A DNA stretch of 15,167 nucleotides from JBGCED01 sp045106055 (GCA_045106055.1 JBGCED010000055.1:1-15167), one strand, 5' to 3'. Positions 6,196 through 14,382 are shown, counted from the stretch's first letter. Program-made: numbers and translations. Notes: generated by a model not told the origin, from the sequence alone.

Positions 6196-9109
6196 GTTCA
6201 ACACTCCCCTCAACCGCTTTTTCAATAATGCCTTTAAAGCCATTATGTTCAATTAATGGCGCATGACGGCTGAACCATGATGGGTTGATAATTTCTGCGG
6301 CATGATCGTTAATGATCACGCTTTCAAAAATCTTATCCTCCCCCTCATAATTAACCTTGCCGTAATAGCTGGTAATATTGATGATCCGATCAACCAACAG
6401 CCCGACCATTGCCATTTTATTATCCATGTTAAAAATAATCAATGACCGATTAAGGTCTTGTTCTTGACCATCTTCGCCCTCAATCATTCTTGGCTTGGAT
6501 AAAAGCTCGGCATCATAGCTATAAACAGGCAACAAACGACCATCTTGCTGAATGACCATGCGCCCGCCCGTCATTTCAATGCGGTCAAGGCTTACCTCTT
6601 CCAATCTTGAAATCATGCTTAGCGGCACGGCTTTGACATTGGTTTTCTCGCCAACAGAAAATAGCAGCAAGCGTTCTTCCGGCCCACGGCGATGTTCAAG
6701 CAAATCTTCATCTCGTTTTTTATTATTATCCACCGCCAATTTAAGCCCCTCATCCAAGCCTGCTGTTTTCAATATGCCCGTGGGATCAAGGATCATAATC
6801 ACCTGACCATCCCCCAGAATCGTATTGCCTGAAAACAGGGTTAATTTCTTTAGATTGCGCGATACAGGCTTAATGACAATTTCTTCCATATCATAAACAT
6901 GATCCACCAATATCCCAAATTGAAAGGATGCAACATTGGATACAATCACATAATTATCCTTGGTTGGATCAATATCAAGCGCGCCTGGCGGGGTTAGCCC
7001 CAATAATTTTGATAAGGATACAAGCGGCAACAAACTGTTGCGCAGCCTTAATAAAGGAACATTATTGACATGTTCAATTTCCGTTCCCGTATCATTGCCG
7101 ACCATGACCAATTCACGCACCGTTAATTGCGGAATGGCAAAGCGTTCCTTGCCAACCCCAACGATCAGCGCGGATACAATCGCCAAAGTAAGCGGAATTT
7201 TAATGATAAAAGTCGTGCCGCTGCCCTCAACCGAATTTAGTTCAATTGACCCGCCAATATTTTCAATATTGGTGCGCACCACATCCATGCCAACACCGCG
7301 CCCAGAAATAGCACTGATGGTTGCCGCCGTAGAAAAACCTGCATGGAAAATATATTGCTGGATTTGCTGCGCGCTCATCCGTTCAACCTGTTCTTCGGTT
7401 GCAATTCCCTTTGTGACCAGCTTATCCTTAATCATCGCAATCGGCAGCCCCTTGCCGTCATCCGCAATTTCAATGATAATATGCCCGCCTTGATGATAGG
7501 AACGCAAATAAATTTTACCCGCTGCGGGCTTACCCACTTCAATCCGATCATCGGGCATTTCAATCCCATGATCCACCGAATTACGCACCATATGGGTTAG
7601 CGGATCTTTGATCATTTCCAAAACTTGGCGATCAAGCTCTGTGTCTTGCCCTGACATTTCAAGATCAACTTTTTTGCCCAATTCCAACGAAGTATCGCGC
7701 ACGATGCGCGGTAATTTAGACCACGCATTGCCAATCGGCTGCATTCGGGTTTTCATCACCCCTTCTTGCAGTTCGGAAACCACAAAATTCAATCGCTGCA
7801 AGGGGGCTAATAATTCATTATCTTCAAATTTGCGCGCAGTTTGCAGCAGCTGATTACGGGTTAGCACCAATTCGCTGACCGTGGTCATCAGCCCTTCCAG
7901 CACTTCAACATTCACACGCAAAGTTTGGGTTGTTCCCTCATGGGCTGGGGGCGCCCCATCAACACCGCCAGGCGCAGGCGGTTTAGGCTTGGCAGCAGCA
8001 GGCTTAGAAGGTGCGGGCTTTGCTGATCCAGCTGCCGCGCCCCCTGCTTTTATTTCTGTTTCTTCGCGCTCATGCTTTTTTTCAACCTTGCGGGTGAAAA
8101 CCAACGATGATTCAACATTCACATCCTGCTCTTGCTTGCTGAAATTGCCATCCTGATCATGGGATTCCTGCTTGCTAGAACTGGTTTTGTTCAAATTAAC
8201 GCCCGCCATTGCATGATCCGAGCTTTCGCTTTTTTCGCGCTTTTGATTAAGGGTAATGATATTGCCTTCATCATCGCGCATCACCCGAATGGTTTCGCGG
8301 TCTTGCCCTGCTTGTTGAATGTTAACATCCAAAGGCTTGCCGCTGGCGGTTGAAGCACGCACAGGCAGTTCCTGAATTTTCATTCCAGCCGGCTTTTGCG
8401 CCATGGTTGCAGCAGGCGTTTGCGCAACATCTTCCACCATAGCAGCTTCGGGTGCTTGCTTCGCCTTGGGCTGCAACCCTTCTGGCCAGACAATCCCTTT
8501 AATTTCAGGCAAAGCTTCCGCGCCATCATCAACTTGTGCATTCACGGCTTCGGCACTTACCGTTTGCGCATCTTCTGCGGGGCTGGCATCTTCTGATGAA
8601 TTTGCAGCAATCATCGCATCGATTTGATCCATGCTGGGCATGCCAGAATCCGCATTTGGCTGCCCCTCATCCGCAGAATCATTATCGGCAAATGGATTAT
8701 CTGCAAAAGGAGATCCCCCCGCAGGACTGCCCGCATCCGCGCAAACCGATTCCAATTCGGCAATCAGCGCGCTATCATCCCCCTCTGGCTCTTCTTTGGT
8801 TTCTTGCAGATGCTCAATAATTTCTTTAATTTGATCAATACATTTCAAAATGGTTGAAATATATTCAGGGGTCACCATTAATTTTTTATCCCGAAACAGG
8901 CTTAACACATCTTCCCCGCGATGCGCCACCCGTTCCAAACGACTAAGCCCCAAAAACCCACAAGTCCCCTTGATCGTATGAATAAAACGAAATATTTTTG
9001 AAATCAGGACTTCATTTTGCGGGTCCTGCTCAAGCTCAATCAAGGCCGTATCCAGCTCGTCCAAGCTTTCACTGGTCTCAATCAAAAACTCGTCTATAAT
9101 GTCATCCAT
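6188..9109 (-). CDS. cheA: Chemotaxis histidine kinase CheA with tandem C-terminal CheW-like domains
   Basis: Receptor-controlled kinase that phosphorylates CheY and CheB. It is much longer than the E. coli form (973 versus 654 aa). P1 (Hpt) is about 1-105 with phospho-acceptor H44 in RFIHTIKGTCGFLGL. A roughly 275-residue Ala/Pro- and charge-rich linker (about 120-395) shows no recognisable P2 domain. P3 dimerisation is about 396-455 (RVNVEVLEGLMTTVSELVLT). The P4 ATPase carries HMVRNSVDHGIE (506-517), IADDGKGL (548-555), GFSTA (591-595), GRGVGMDVV (603-611) and GSGTTF (629-634). The first P5/CheW-like domain is about 640-785, and a second region with CheW-like features is about 805-945 (RLLLFSVGEKTNVKAVPLSMI...LLVDRII). 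All catalytic boxes are intact. GGAGG precedes the ATG by 5 bases. It is 111 bases downstream of mcp and overlaps cheW. Confidence 0.97.
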   Translation of the reverse strand: MDDIIDEFLIETSESLDELDTALIELEQDPQNEVLISKIFRFIHTIKGTCGFLGLSRLERVAHRGEDVLSLFRDKKLMVTPEYISTILKCIDQIKEIIEHLQETKEEPEGDDSALIAELESVCADAGSPAGGSPFADNPFADNDSADEGQPNADSGMPSMDQIDAMIAANSSEDASPAEDAQTVSAEAVNAQVDDGAEALPEIKGIVWPEGLQPKAKQAPEAAMVEDVAQTPAATMAQKPAGMKIQELPVRASTASGKPLDVNIQQAGQDRETIRVMRDDEGNIITLNQKREKSESSDHAMAGVNLNKTSSSKQESHDQDGNFSKQEQDVNVESSLVFTRKVEKKHEREETEIKAGGAAAGSAKPAPSKPAAAKPKPPAPGGVDGAPPAHEGTTQTLRVNVEVLEGLMTTVSELVLTRNQLLQTARKFEDNELLAPLQRLNFVVSELQEGVMKTRMQPIGNAWSKLPRIVRDTSLELGKKVDLEMSGQDTELDRQVLEMIKDPLTHMVRNSVDHGIEMPDDRIEVGKPAAGKIYLRSYHQGGHIIIEIADDGKGLPIAMIKDKLVTKGIATEEQVERMSAQQIQQYIFHAGFSTAATISAISGRGVGMDVVRTNIENIGGSIELNSVEGSGTTFIIKIPLTLAIVSALIVGVGKERFAIPQLTVRELVMVGNDTGTEIEHVNNVPLLRLRNSLLPLVSLSKLLGLTPPGALDIDPTKDNYVIVSNVASFQFGILVDHVYDMEEIVIKPVSRNLKKLTLFSGNTILGDGQVIMILDPTGILKTAGLDEGLKLAVDNNKKRDEDLLEHRRGPEERLLLFSVGEKTNVKAVPLSMISRLEEVSLDRIEMTGGRMVIQQDGRLLPVYSYDAELLSKPRMIEGEDGQEQDLNRSLIIFNMDNKMAMVGLLVDRIINITSYYGKVNYEGEDKIFESVIINDHAAEIINPSWFSRHAPLIEHNGFKGIIEKAVEGSVEHV

Positions 9110-9123
9110 TTACGCCTCCAAAA

Positions 9124-9143
9124 TTTTGCAAATTTCTGCAAAA
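9124..9143. promoter_or_regulatory. Inverted repeat just upstream of cheA
   Basis: TTTTGCA (9124-9130) and TGCAAAA (9137-9143) form a perfect 7-bp inverted repeat with a 6-nt spacer, within the 111-bp mcp-cheA gap and just upstream of the cheA ribosome binding site. It could be an operator or an mRNA hairpin; the sequence does not decide. I see no convincing promoter hexamers or sigma28/sigma54 sites around it. Confidence 0.35.
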
Positions 9144-9220
9144 TCCAAGCTTATTATTTTCTGCGCATCCATTCATAAAGAACATCTTCATAATGTTTTC
9201 AATCACACGCCAACAACATC

Positions 9221-11518
9221 TTAAACATTCACACGATCCCCACCAACCCGATTGGTTAGGAATCTTGCAACTTCACTATCCAGCTCTTCTGCTTGGCGTG
9301 ATAAATCCTTAGCAGCATCAAGCACTTGCGCCGATGATTTTTCCGATTCAGTCGCATAGCTGCCAACCACATTAATATTTTCTTTAACCGATTCAGTTTT
9401 ATGGGCGGCAATATTCATGCTTTGGGCAATATTACCGACCACCGCCGATTGTTCTTCAACCGCAGCAGCAACCCCCGAAGAAGAAACAAAGATTTTATCA
9501 ACCGAATCCTTAATGCTGGTCAAGGATGATATAACGCCATCGGATGCTTGCGACATATTCACAATGATCCGTTCAATTTCCTGAATGGATTTATCGGTTT
9601 GCCCCGCAAGGTTTCGAACTTCATTTGCAACCACGGCAAAGCCTTTACCAGCTTCGCCTGCGCGCGCCGATTCAATCGTCGCATTAAGCGCAAGCAAGTT
9701 AATTTGTCTGGAAATATTAGAAATTAACTGAATAACGCTTTTAACTTGCTGGGATGCTTGTTGCAGCTGGGTTGCGTGTGTATCCGCGCTATTGACCTTA
9801 TCAACTGATTCTGAAATCAAGCCATTTGCGCTTTGTGTTTGTTCTGAAATTTCGCGAATGGTGGACGACATCTGCCCAGAAGCCGCCGCCACCGATTGCA
9901 CTGATTCATAGGTTTCGCCCGCACTTTCAACCGCTTCATTCACATTTAAGTTTGAATCGCGAATGGAATTGGTTAGCAATTCAGCAGTTTGCGCAAGCTC
10001 GGTTGATGCAGCAGCCACCGAACCAATGATGGTTTGCATTTTGGTTTGAAATTCGGTCGCATCCTTATTTGCCCGCTCGCGCCGTTCATGCTGTTCGGTA
10101 ATATCGGTTGCATAGGTAACAACCCGAAAGGGATTACCCGCCTCGTCCAAGATTGCATTATAGGTCGCTTGAATGTGAAGCCATGCGCCATCTTTTTTAA
10201 GGATTTTAAACTCGCCAACCCGAAAATCCCCGCGTTTAAGCCCGTTCCAAAAATCCTTATATTGCTGTTCTTCTGCTTTTTCTTCGCCAACCAAAATCAC
10301 ATGGGATTGCCCAAGCAATTCATCATGTTCATACCCTGTTGCCTCGCAATAATTTTCATTCACACTGCTGATTGTGCCATCAAGATTAAATTGCGCCACC
10401 ATTTGCGATTTGGAAATGGCTGCAACCTGCCCCAGATAGTTAATGTTCCTGCCCTTTAAAGCGCGTGCGCGTAAAACCACCATCCGCGCGATAAACGCAT
10501 AGATCGCAACCGATAGCAGCAGCCCAAGCACACCAAGCCCAGCATAAATCCAATAGCCCCGATCGCTTTGACGCTTTGCAGCTTGCAATTCAGCTGCAAC
10601 CACATCCGATATGGCGCGCGAAAGATTGGCATTCCCCTCATGCGCAAGCCCAAGCAAGCGCGCAATTTCGCGATCAGAACCGCCGTCAGTTGATATTATA
10701 ATCGCTTTTTGAAGGGGTTCAAACTCACGAAAATATTCATCATAGGCTGCGGTTAAGCGATTAACCCCCTCAGCATCATTTACAGATTGCGCGGACGGAA
10801 CAAAGCCCATCCCCGCCTTGATCTCAACCGCTGCATCTTTGACCTGCTGCGCAGCCAGCCTGATCGCGACTTCATCCGAAGATTCAATCGCAGCAGCAGC
10901 ATTAATCATTAAATAGGCTTGCTCAACCAAATCGGCAGAGCGAAAGCCTTGAATTGCCGCCAAGGAATCTTTGCCCGCGAATAAAACCCCGACCTGCTGT
11001 GATGATAGGCGTAAAAATTGCTTCAAATGGCTGGCAACCAATTTACTTTGTTCATAGGCTTCGTTGCTAGAACCATTGGCAATCACGCCGCGATTGGCGC
11101 GAAATTCGGCCAGAATTGAAACGGGGCTGATCGCAGAAGCCGATGCGCGCTGAAGCCCTTCGGCGGATAATGAATCTGGAAGCTTATTTGATGCGTAATA
11201 ATCGCTTAATGCCCGCAATCCATCTTCAAGCTGGCTTAAGGCGCGGTCGATTTGCGCGCGATCTCCGCCCTCCTCAGCTTGTGATAGCGGCATGATTTGA
11301 TCTTTCAACAAGAACACATCAACCAGCGATTCATGCGCGAATGTTTGTAGCTGATTGCTAATTATGGCGGATTCAAGCTTTGGCTTATCCACAAGATAAT
11401 CACGGGCTGCAAACCCAAAATGAAGCAGCAAGACCAAGATGAACGGCAAAGCCCCAATCGTTAGTTTTGCCTTTGTGTCAAAAGATTTAGTATCCGAATC
11501 CATATTCGATCCCATCAT
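9221..11518 (-). CDS. Methyl-accepting chemotaxis protein with periplasmic sensor and cytoplasmic PAS domain
   Basis: Transmembrane receptor for the CheA-CheW complex, 765 aa. TM1 is about 19-38. A Gln/Ala/Ser-rich, probably all-helical periplasmic domain is about 39-320; its length could suit a double helical bundle, but I cannot name the family or ligand. TM2 is about 322-344. No HAMP domain is recognisable. A PAS domain follows almost directly (about 365-478; FNLDGTISSVNENYCEATGY, then WLHIQATYNAILDEAGNPFR and VVTYATDITEQ). The methyl-accepting/signalling domain is about 485-755, with hairpin core INLLALNATIESARAGEAGK (606-625) then GFAVVANEVRNLAGQ. The C-terminus lacks a CheR tether pentapeptide. 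The first ATG is used here. An in-frame ATG at 11501-11503 (M6) has a better-placed GGGA and may be the true start. It is the first gene of the che operon. Confidence 0.95.
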   Translation of the reverse strand: MMGSNMDSDTKSFDTKAKLTIGALPFILVLLLHFGFAARDYLVDKPKLESAIISNQLQTFAHESLVDVFLLKDQIMPLSQAEEGGDRAQIDRALSQLEDGLRALSDYYASNKLPDSLSAEGLQRASASAISPVSILAEFRANRGVIANGSSNEAYEQSKLVASHLKQFLRLSSQQVGVLFAGKDSLAAIQGFRSADLVEQAYLMINAAAAIESSDEVAIRLAAQQVKDAAVEIKAGMGFVPSAQSVNDAEGVNRLTAAYDEYFREFEPLQKAIIISTDGGSDREIARLLGLAHEGNANLSRAISDVVAAELQAAKRQSDRGYWIYAGLGVLGLLLSVAIYAFIARMVVLRARALKGRNINYLGQVAAISKSQMVAQFNLDGTISSVNENYCEATGYEHDELLGQSHVILVGEEKAEEQQYKDFWNGLKRGDFRVGEFKILKKDGAWLHIQATYNAILDEAGNPFRVVTYATDITEQHERRERANKDATEFQTKMQTIIGSVAAASTELAQTAELLTNSIRDSNLNVNEAVESAGETYESVQSVAAASGQMSSTIREISEQTQSANGLISESVDKVNSADTHATQLQQASQQVKSVIQLISNISRQINLLALNATIESARAGEAGKGFAVVANEVRNLAGQTDKSIQEIERIIVNMSQASDGVISSLTSIKDSVDKIFVSSSGVAAAVEEQSAVVGNIAQSMNIAAHKTESVKENINVVGSYATESEKSSAQVLDAAKDLSRQAEELDSEVARFLTNRVGGDRVNV

Positions 11519-11765
11519 GCCAGCTTTCTTTAATCTAGTCCATTAAGCCTGTGCTTATAAAATTCACGCTTAAATATTTGATTTAAATATTGAGTTAAAT
11601 ATTAAAAATATATCTATTTGTCTATTGTTAGCATCTTTTAATGATTGTTCAATCAAAAAAACTGTTTTTTATCATTGTTTTACCAAATTTATGATTTTAT
11701 TTTGACTTGAAGCCAATTATAAATGCTTTAGAATGCCCTTTTGAATATTGATAGAGTGAAATAAT
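11519..11765. other. Divergent AT-rich regulatory region between mcp and ppsR
   Basis: No gene is visible in these 247 bases, which must hold the start signals for the che operon (minus) and ppsR (plus). Notable structure: three copies of TTAAATATT at 11570, 11583 and 11595 (periods 13 and 12 nt); a palindrome TGATTG-TT-CAATCA (11642-11655); and, directly after it, AAAAAAC-T-GTTTTTT (11656-11670), the centre of a longer imperfect inverted repeat that includes CAAT on the left and ATTG on the right. I found no sigma54 or sigma28 (flagellar-type) consensus for the che side. Confidence 0.6.
11707..11734 (+). promoter_or_regulatory. Candidate sigma70-type promoter for ppsR-maf-aroE
   Basis: TTGAAG (11707-11712) and TAGAAT (11729-11734) are spaced by 16 nt. 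The -10 matches consensus at five of six positions. Transcription would begin near 11741, giving a short leader before the ppsR ATG at 11766. An alternative -35, TTGACT at 11702, would be too far from this -10. Confidence 0.4.
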
Positions 11766-12695
11766 ATGACCCCAAAAACCCATTATGCAACCGAAATATC
11801 CGCGCAGAACAAACAGGATTCATCCGCAACCTTTGTGCATGTTCATTTGGTATCCGATTCAACGGGGGAAACGGTATCAACCTTGGCAAAGGCTTGTCTT
11901 TCACAATTTAACCATGTCAATTATCAAGAGCATGTGTGGAGCATGGTCAGAAGTGAATTTTTAATTGATCAAGTCATTGAGAAAATAAAAGCCCACCCTG
12001 GAATTGTGTTATTTACGATTGTTGATTCTAATATTCGAAAAAAATTAATGGATTTTTGCCATGAACGGCGTTTGCCTGTTTTTTCAGTGATGGATCATTT
12101 TTTGGATATATTTGTGAAATATTTGGGAAAGCCTGGCGAATGGCAAACGGGCATGCAGCACCAGCTTGATACCGAATATTTCAGCCGCATTGATGCGATG
12201 CAATATTCATTAATGCATGATGATGGGCTGGGCGATGATGGCATAAAACAGGCGGATATTGTGGTGATTGGCGTATCCAGAACTTCAAAGACTCCCACCT
12301 GTATTTATTTGGCAAATCGCGGATATAAAGCCGCAAATATCCCAATGGTCGGCGAATTGCAAATGCCTGAATGGCTGTTAAATTTGCGCGCAGATCAGCG
12401 CCCGATGGTGGTTTGCTTGGTGCGCGACGCCGAATCCTTAGTTGAAATTCGGATGAATCGGTTAAAATTGATTGATCCTGATCGTGCAAAAACGGTTGAA
12501 CAAGCCACCCCGATTCATCATGGCAACCATGATTATATTGATATTGATCAGGTAAAGCAGGAGGTTTTGCGTTCAAAGCGGCTTAGCGCGCGCCAAAATT
12601 GGCCCGTGATTGATGTCACCAAGCGATCAATTGAGGAAGCGTCTGCGATTATTATGAGTCTTTATGAAAAACGCTTTGGTGAAGATAAGCCCTAA
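11766..12695 (+). CDS. ppsR: PPDK/PEP synthase regulatory protein (bifunctional kinase / pyrophosphorylase, DUF299)
   Basis: Family members inactivate pyruvate,phosphate dikinase or PEP synthase by ADP-dependent phosphorylation of a threonine and reactivate it by phosphate-dependent pyrophosphorolysis, setting flux at the pyruvate-PEP node. The 309-residue length is slightly above the usual ~275 because of a ~20-residue N-terminal extension. HLVSDSTGETVSTLAKACLS (27-46) is the family signature. The nucleotide-binding P-loop is GVSRTSKT (169-176) followed by PTCIYLANRGYKAANIP. In alphaproteobacteria the likely target is PPDK, but no target gene is in the window. The ribosome binding site is weak (GAGTGA). 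It opens a three-gene block with maf and aroE, an arrangement common in alphaproteobacteria; 38 bases with a short tandem repeat separate it from maf. Confidence 0.95.
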   Translation: MTPKTHYATEISAQNKQDSSATFVHVHLVSDSTGETVSTLAKACLSQFNHVNYQEHVWSMVRSEFLIDQVIEKIKAHPGIVLFTIVDSNIRKKLMDFCHERRLPVFSVMDHFLDIFVKYLGKPGEWQTGMQHQLDTEYFSRIDAMQYSLMHDDGLGDDGIKQADIVVIGVSRTSKTPTCIYLANRGYKAANIPMVGELQMPEWLLNLRADQRPMVVCLVRDAESLVEIRMNRLKLIDPDRAKTVEQATPIHHGNHDYIDIDQVKQEVLRSKRLSARQNWPVIDVTKRSIEEASAIIMSLYEKRFGEDKP

Positions 12696-12715
12696 TAGCC
12701 TTAATAGCCTTAATA
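12693..12715 (+). repeat. Short tandem repeat at the ppsR stop
   Basis: TAATAGCCT occurs twice in tandem followed by a partial third unit, TAATA. The first TAA is the ppsR stop. It places several stop triplets in succession, likely from slippage, and leaves the downstream maf Shine-Dalgarno sequence intact. Confidence 0.8.
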
Positions 12716-12733
12716 ACAAAAAAGGACAAAATA

Positions 12734-13351
12734 ATGCAAAATCATGTTCATTCGGGGCTTGCGCCGCGATTCATTCTGGCTTCTGGCAGCGAAGCGCGAA
12801 AAAGCATGCTGAACAAGGCGGGGCTTAAATTCAGCGTCATTTCTGCTGATATTGATGAAAGCATGATTAAGCAGCAATATCAGGATCAAGATATTGCACA
12901 ATGCGCCACAATGCTTGCTTGTGAAAAGGCAAAAAAGGTAAGCTTGATGGAAATGGGGGCAATTGTCATTGGCGCAGATTCCATGCTTGAGATTAACGGG
13001 ACACGCCTTAGCAAGCCGGTTGGGCTTGACGGGCTGCGCAATCATTTAAAACAATTACGCGGCAATAGTCATTATTTAATTAGCGCGGCAGCAATTTATC
13101 AAGATGGGATGCTGCAAGGCAGCGTCATGGGCAGGGCGCGCTTGACCATGCGTGATTTTTCCGATGAATTTCTGGCACATTATATTGCCCAAGTTGGGAT
13201 TGATGTGTGCGCATCGGTTGGGGGCTATCAGCTGGAAGGCATGGGCGCACAATTATTTGACAATGTAGAGGGCGATTATTTCACCATTCTTGGGCTGCCC
13301 TTGTTTAAATTATGTGCGCTGATGCGCCATAAGGGCTGGTTAAAGATATGA
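12734..13351 (+). CDS. maf: Maf-family nucleoside triphosphate pyrophosphatase
   Basis: Hydrolyses non-canonical or modified nucleoside triphosphates to the monophosphate plus pyrophosphate. The family includes dTTP/UTP- and m7GTP-preferring branches, and I cannot assign a branch with certainty; SVGGYQLEGMGAQLF is closer in feel to the YceF type. It has 205 residues. Signature segments are FILASGSEARKSML (13-26; LASxSxxRxxxL in the family), IVIGADSMLEI (77-87; GADT/S with the catalytic Asp), SKPVG (93-97) and the C-terminal GGYQLEGMGA (163-172). AAGGA lies about eight bases before the ATG. Its stop overlaps the aroE start as ATGA, so the two are translationally coupled. Confidence 0.93.
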   Translation: MQNHVHSGLAPRFILASGSEARKSMLNKAGLKFSVISADIDESMIKQQYQDQDIAQCATMLACEKAKKVSLMEMGAIVIGADSMLEINGTRLSKPVGLDGLRNHLKQLRGNSHYLISAAAIYQDGMLQGSVMGRARLTMRDFSDEFLAHYIAQVGIDVCASVGGYQLEGMGAQLFDNVEGDYFTILGLPLFKLCALMRHKGWLKI

Positions 13352-14280
13352 AGTCACCTGAAATTTCAAATCTGGGAATCCTCAAGGCGGGGGTGATTGG
13401 TGATCCGATTGCCCATAGCCTATCGCCGATCATCCATCATCATTGGCTGGAAAAATACGGCATTGCAGGGCATTATGAAAAATATCGCGTTCCCCCTGAT
13501 GGGCTGGCTGCATTTATTGAAAGTGCCAAAGCATCCAATATGGCGGGCTTTAATGTCACCCTGCCCCATAAGCAAGCAATTATCCCTTTTTGTGACGATT
13601 TAACTGACGAGGCACGAAATATTGGCGCGGTTAATTTGGTCACGATAGATGATAAGGGGAATGATAAGGGAAAATTGACAGGGCATAATAGCGACTTGGC
13701 TGGCTTTACGCAGAATCTGCTGGATGCGCAGGGGTTTAAACAGAATCATAAAACCGATAAAGCGGTGCTGCTGGGCGCGGGCGGTGCTGCATATGCCGTG
13801 ATGGCGGGCTTAATTGATTTGGGCTTCAAGCATATTATCGTGCTTAATCGCAGCCAAGGGCGCGCCGATGCGCTGGTTAAGCATTTTGAAAGATTGGTAA
13901 AGCATTTTGAAAAACAGGCGGGCGATCAAGGCATCATTATCAATCATGCGCCATGGGAAACCCGCGAAGCGCAGCTTGCAAATTGCGACTTGCTTGTAAA
14001 TTCAACCGCGCTTGGCATGATCGGAAAAGCAGAGCTTGCGCTTGATCTTGCCCTATTGCCTGAACATGCATGGGTGAATGATATTGTCTATCAACCTTTA
14101 ATGACCAATTTGCTTATAAAAGCGCGCGCACGCGGCAATAAAATTCAAGATGGGCTGGGGATGCTATTGCATCAAGCCGCCCCTGCTTTTCAAGCATGGT
14201 TTGCGCCTGATCAAGCCTTGCCAATCGTGGATCAAGCCTTGCGCGATGCTGTGTTAAACGCGCTTCACACAAAGCCATAG
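13348..14280 (+). CDS. aroE: Shikimate dehydrogenase (NADP+)
   Basis: Reduces 3-dehydroshikimate to shikimate in aromatic amino acid biosynthesis. At 310 residues it is somewhat longer than the usual ~270-290. The substrate-binding motif HSLSP has S24/S26; K75 in TLPHK and D116 in GHNSDLAG are the catalytic pair. The nucleotide-binding loop is GAGGAA (143-148). NRS (167-169) followed by R172 corresponds to the NRTxxR motif that selects NADP(H). Q276 in GMLLHQAA is conserved. A seven-residue near-duplication, LVKHFER then LVKHFEK (176-189), lies just after the NADP motif and accounts for part of the extra length. It starts inside the maf stop (ATGA). No clear terminator follows before the small RNA promoter. 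In many alphaproteobacteria coaE and dnaQ come next; here they do not. Confidence 0.96.
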   Translation: MKSPEISNLGILKAGVIGDPIAHSLSPIIHHHWLEKYGIAGHYEKYRVPPDGLAAFIESAKASNMAGFNVTLPHKQAIIPFCDDLTDEARNIGAVNLVTIDDKGNDKGKLTGHNSDLAGFTQNLLDAQGFKQNHKTDKAVLLGAGGAAYAVMAGLIDLGFKHIIVLNRSQGRADALVKHFERLVKHFEKQAGDQGIIINHAPWETREAQLANCDLLVNSTALGMIGKAELALDLALLPEHAWVNDIVYQPLMTNLLIKARARGNKIQDGLGMLLHQAAPAFQAWFAPDQALPIVDQALRDAVLNALHTKP

Positions 14281-14346
14281 AATATTATATAACCTTTATA
14301 AATCCCTAAATATATAAATCAATTTATAAAAAAGTGAAAAAACTTG

Positions 14347-14377
14347 TTGACTTATTTTGGCGTATGTAGTATATAAT
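14347..14377 (+). promoter_or_regulatory. Strong sigma70-type promoter of the candidate small RNA
   Basis: TTGACT (14347-14352) is followed by TATATA (14370-14375) at 17-nt spacing, overlapping TATAAT (14372-14377) at 19-nt spacing. The upstream 60 bases are very AT-rich and could act as an UP element. Transcription would start near 14382-14384. Confidence 0.65.
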
Positions 14378-14382
14378 ACTTG

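Noticed and set aside
6196..6252. Longer CheW starting at 6252
   Set aside because: The extra 19 residues lie wholly inside cheA and are not part of the CheW fold. The ATG at 6193-6195 has a strong GGGGAG at proper spacing.
6960..7493. 177-codon plus-strand open frame opposite cheA
   Set aside because: It is antisense to the conserved P4-P5 region of cheA, with no family resemblance and no start signals; a shadow of codon bias.
10034..10459. 141-codon plus-strand open frame opposite mcp
   Set aside because: It lies antisense to the PAS domain of the receptor and shows no recognisable family; the hydrophobic look comes from the complementary codon pattern.
11519..11765. Sigma54 or sigma28 promoter for the chemotaxis operon
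   Set aside because: No TGGCAC-N5-TTGC-like or TAAA-N15-GCCGATAA-like pair could be found on the minus strand.
12181..12576. 131-codon minus-strand open frame inside ppsR
   Set aside because: It is antisense to a well-recognised gene including its P-loop, with no ribosome binding site.
14281..14346. Intrinsic terminator for aroE
   Set aside because: The segment is AT-rich with TTTATAAA palindromes but has no GC stem followed by a T-tract; the clear terminator is the one at 14440-14479.
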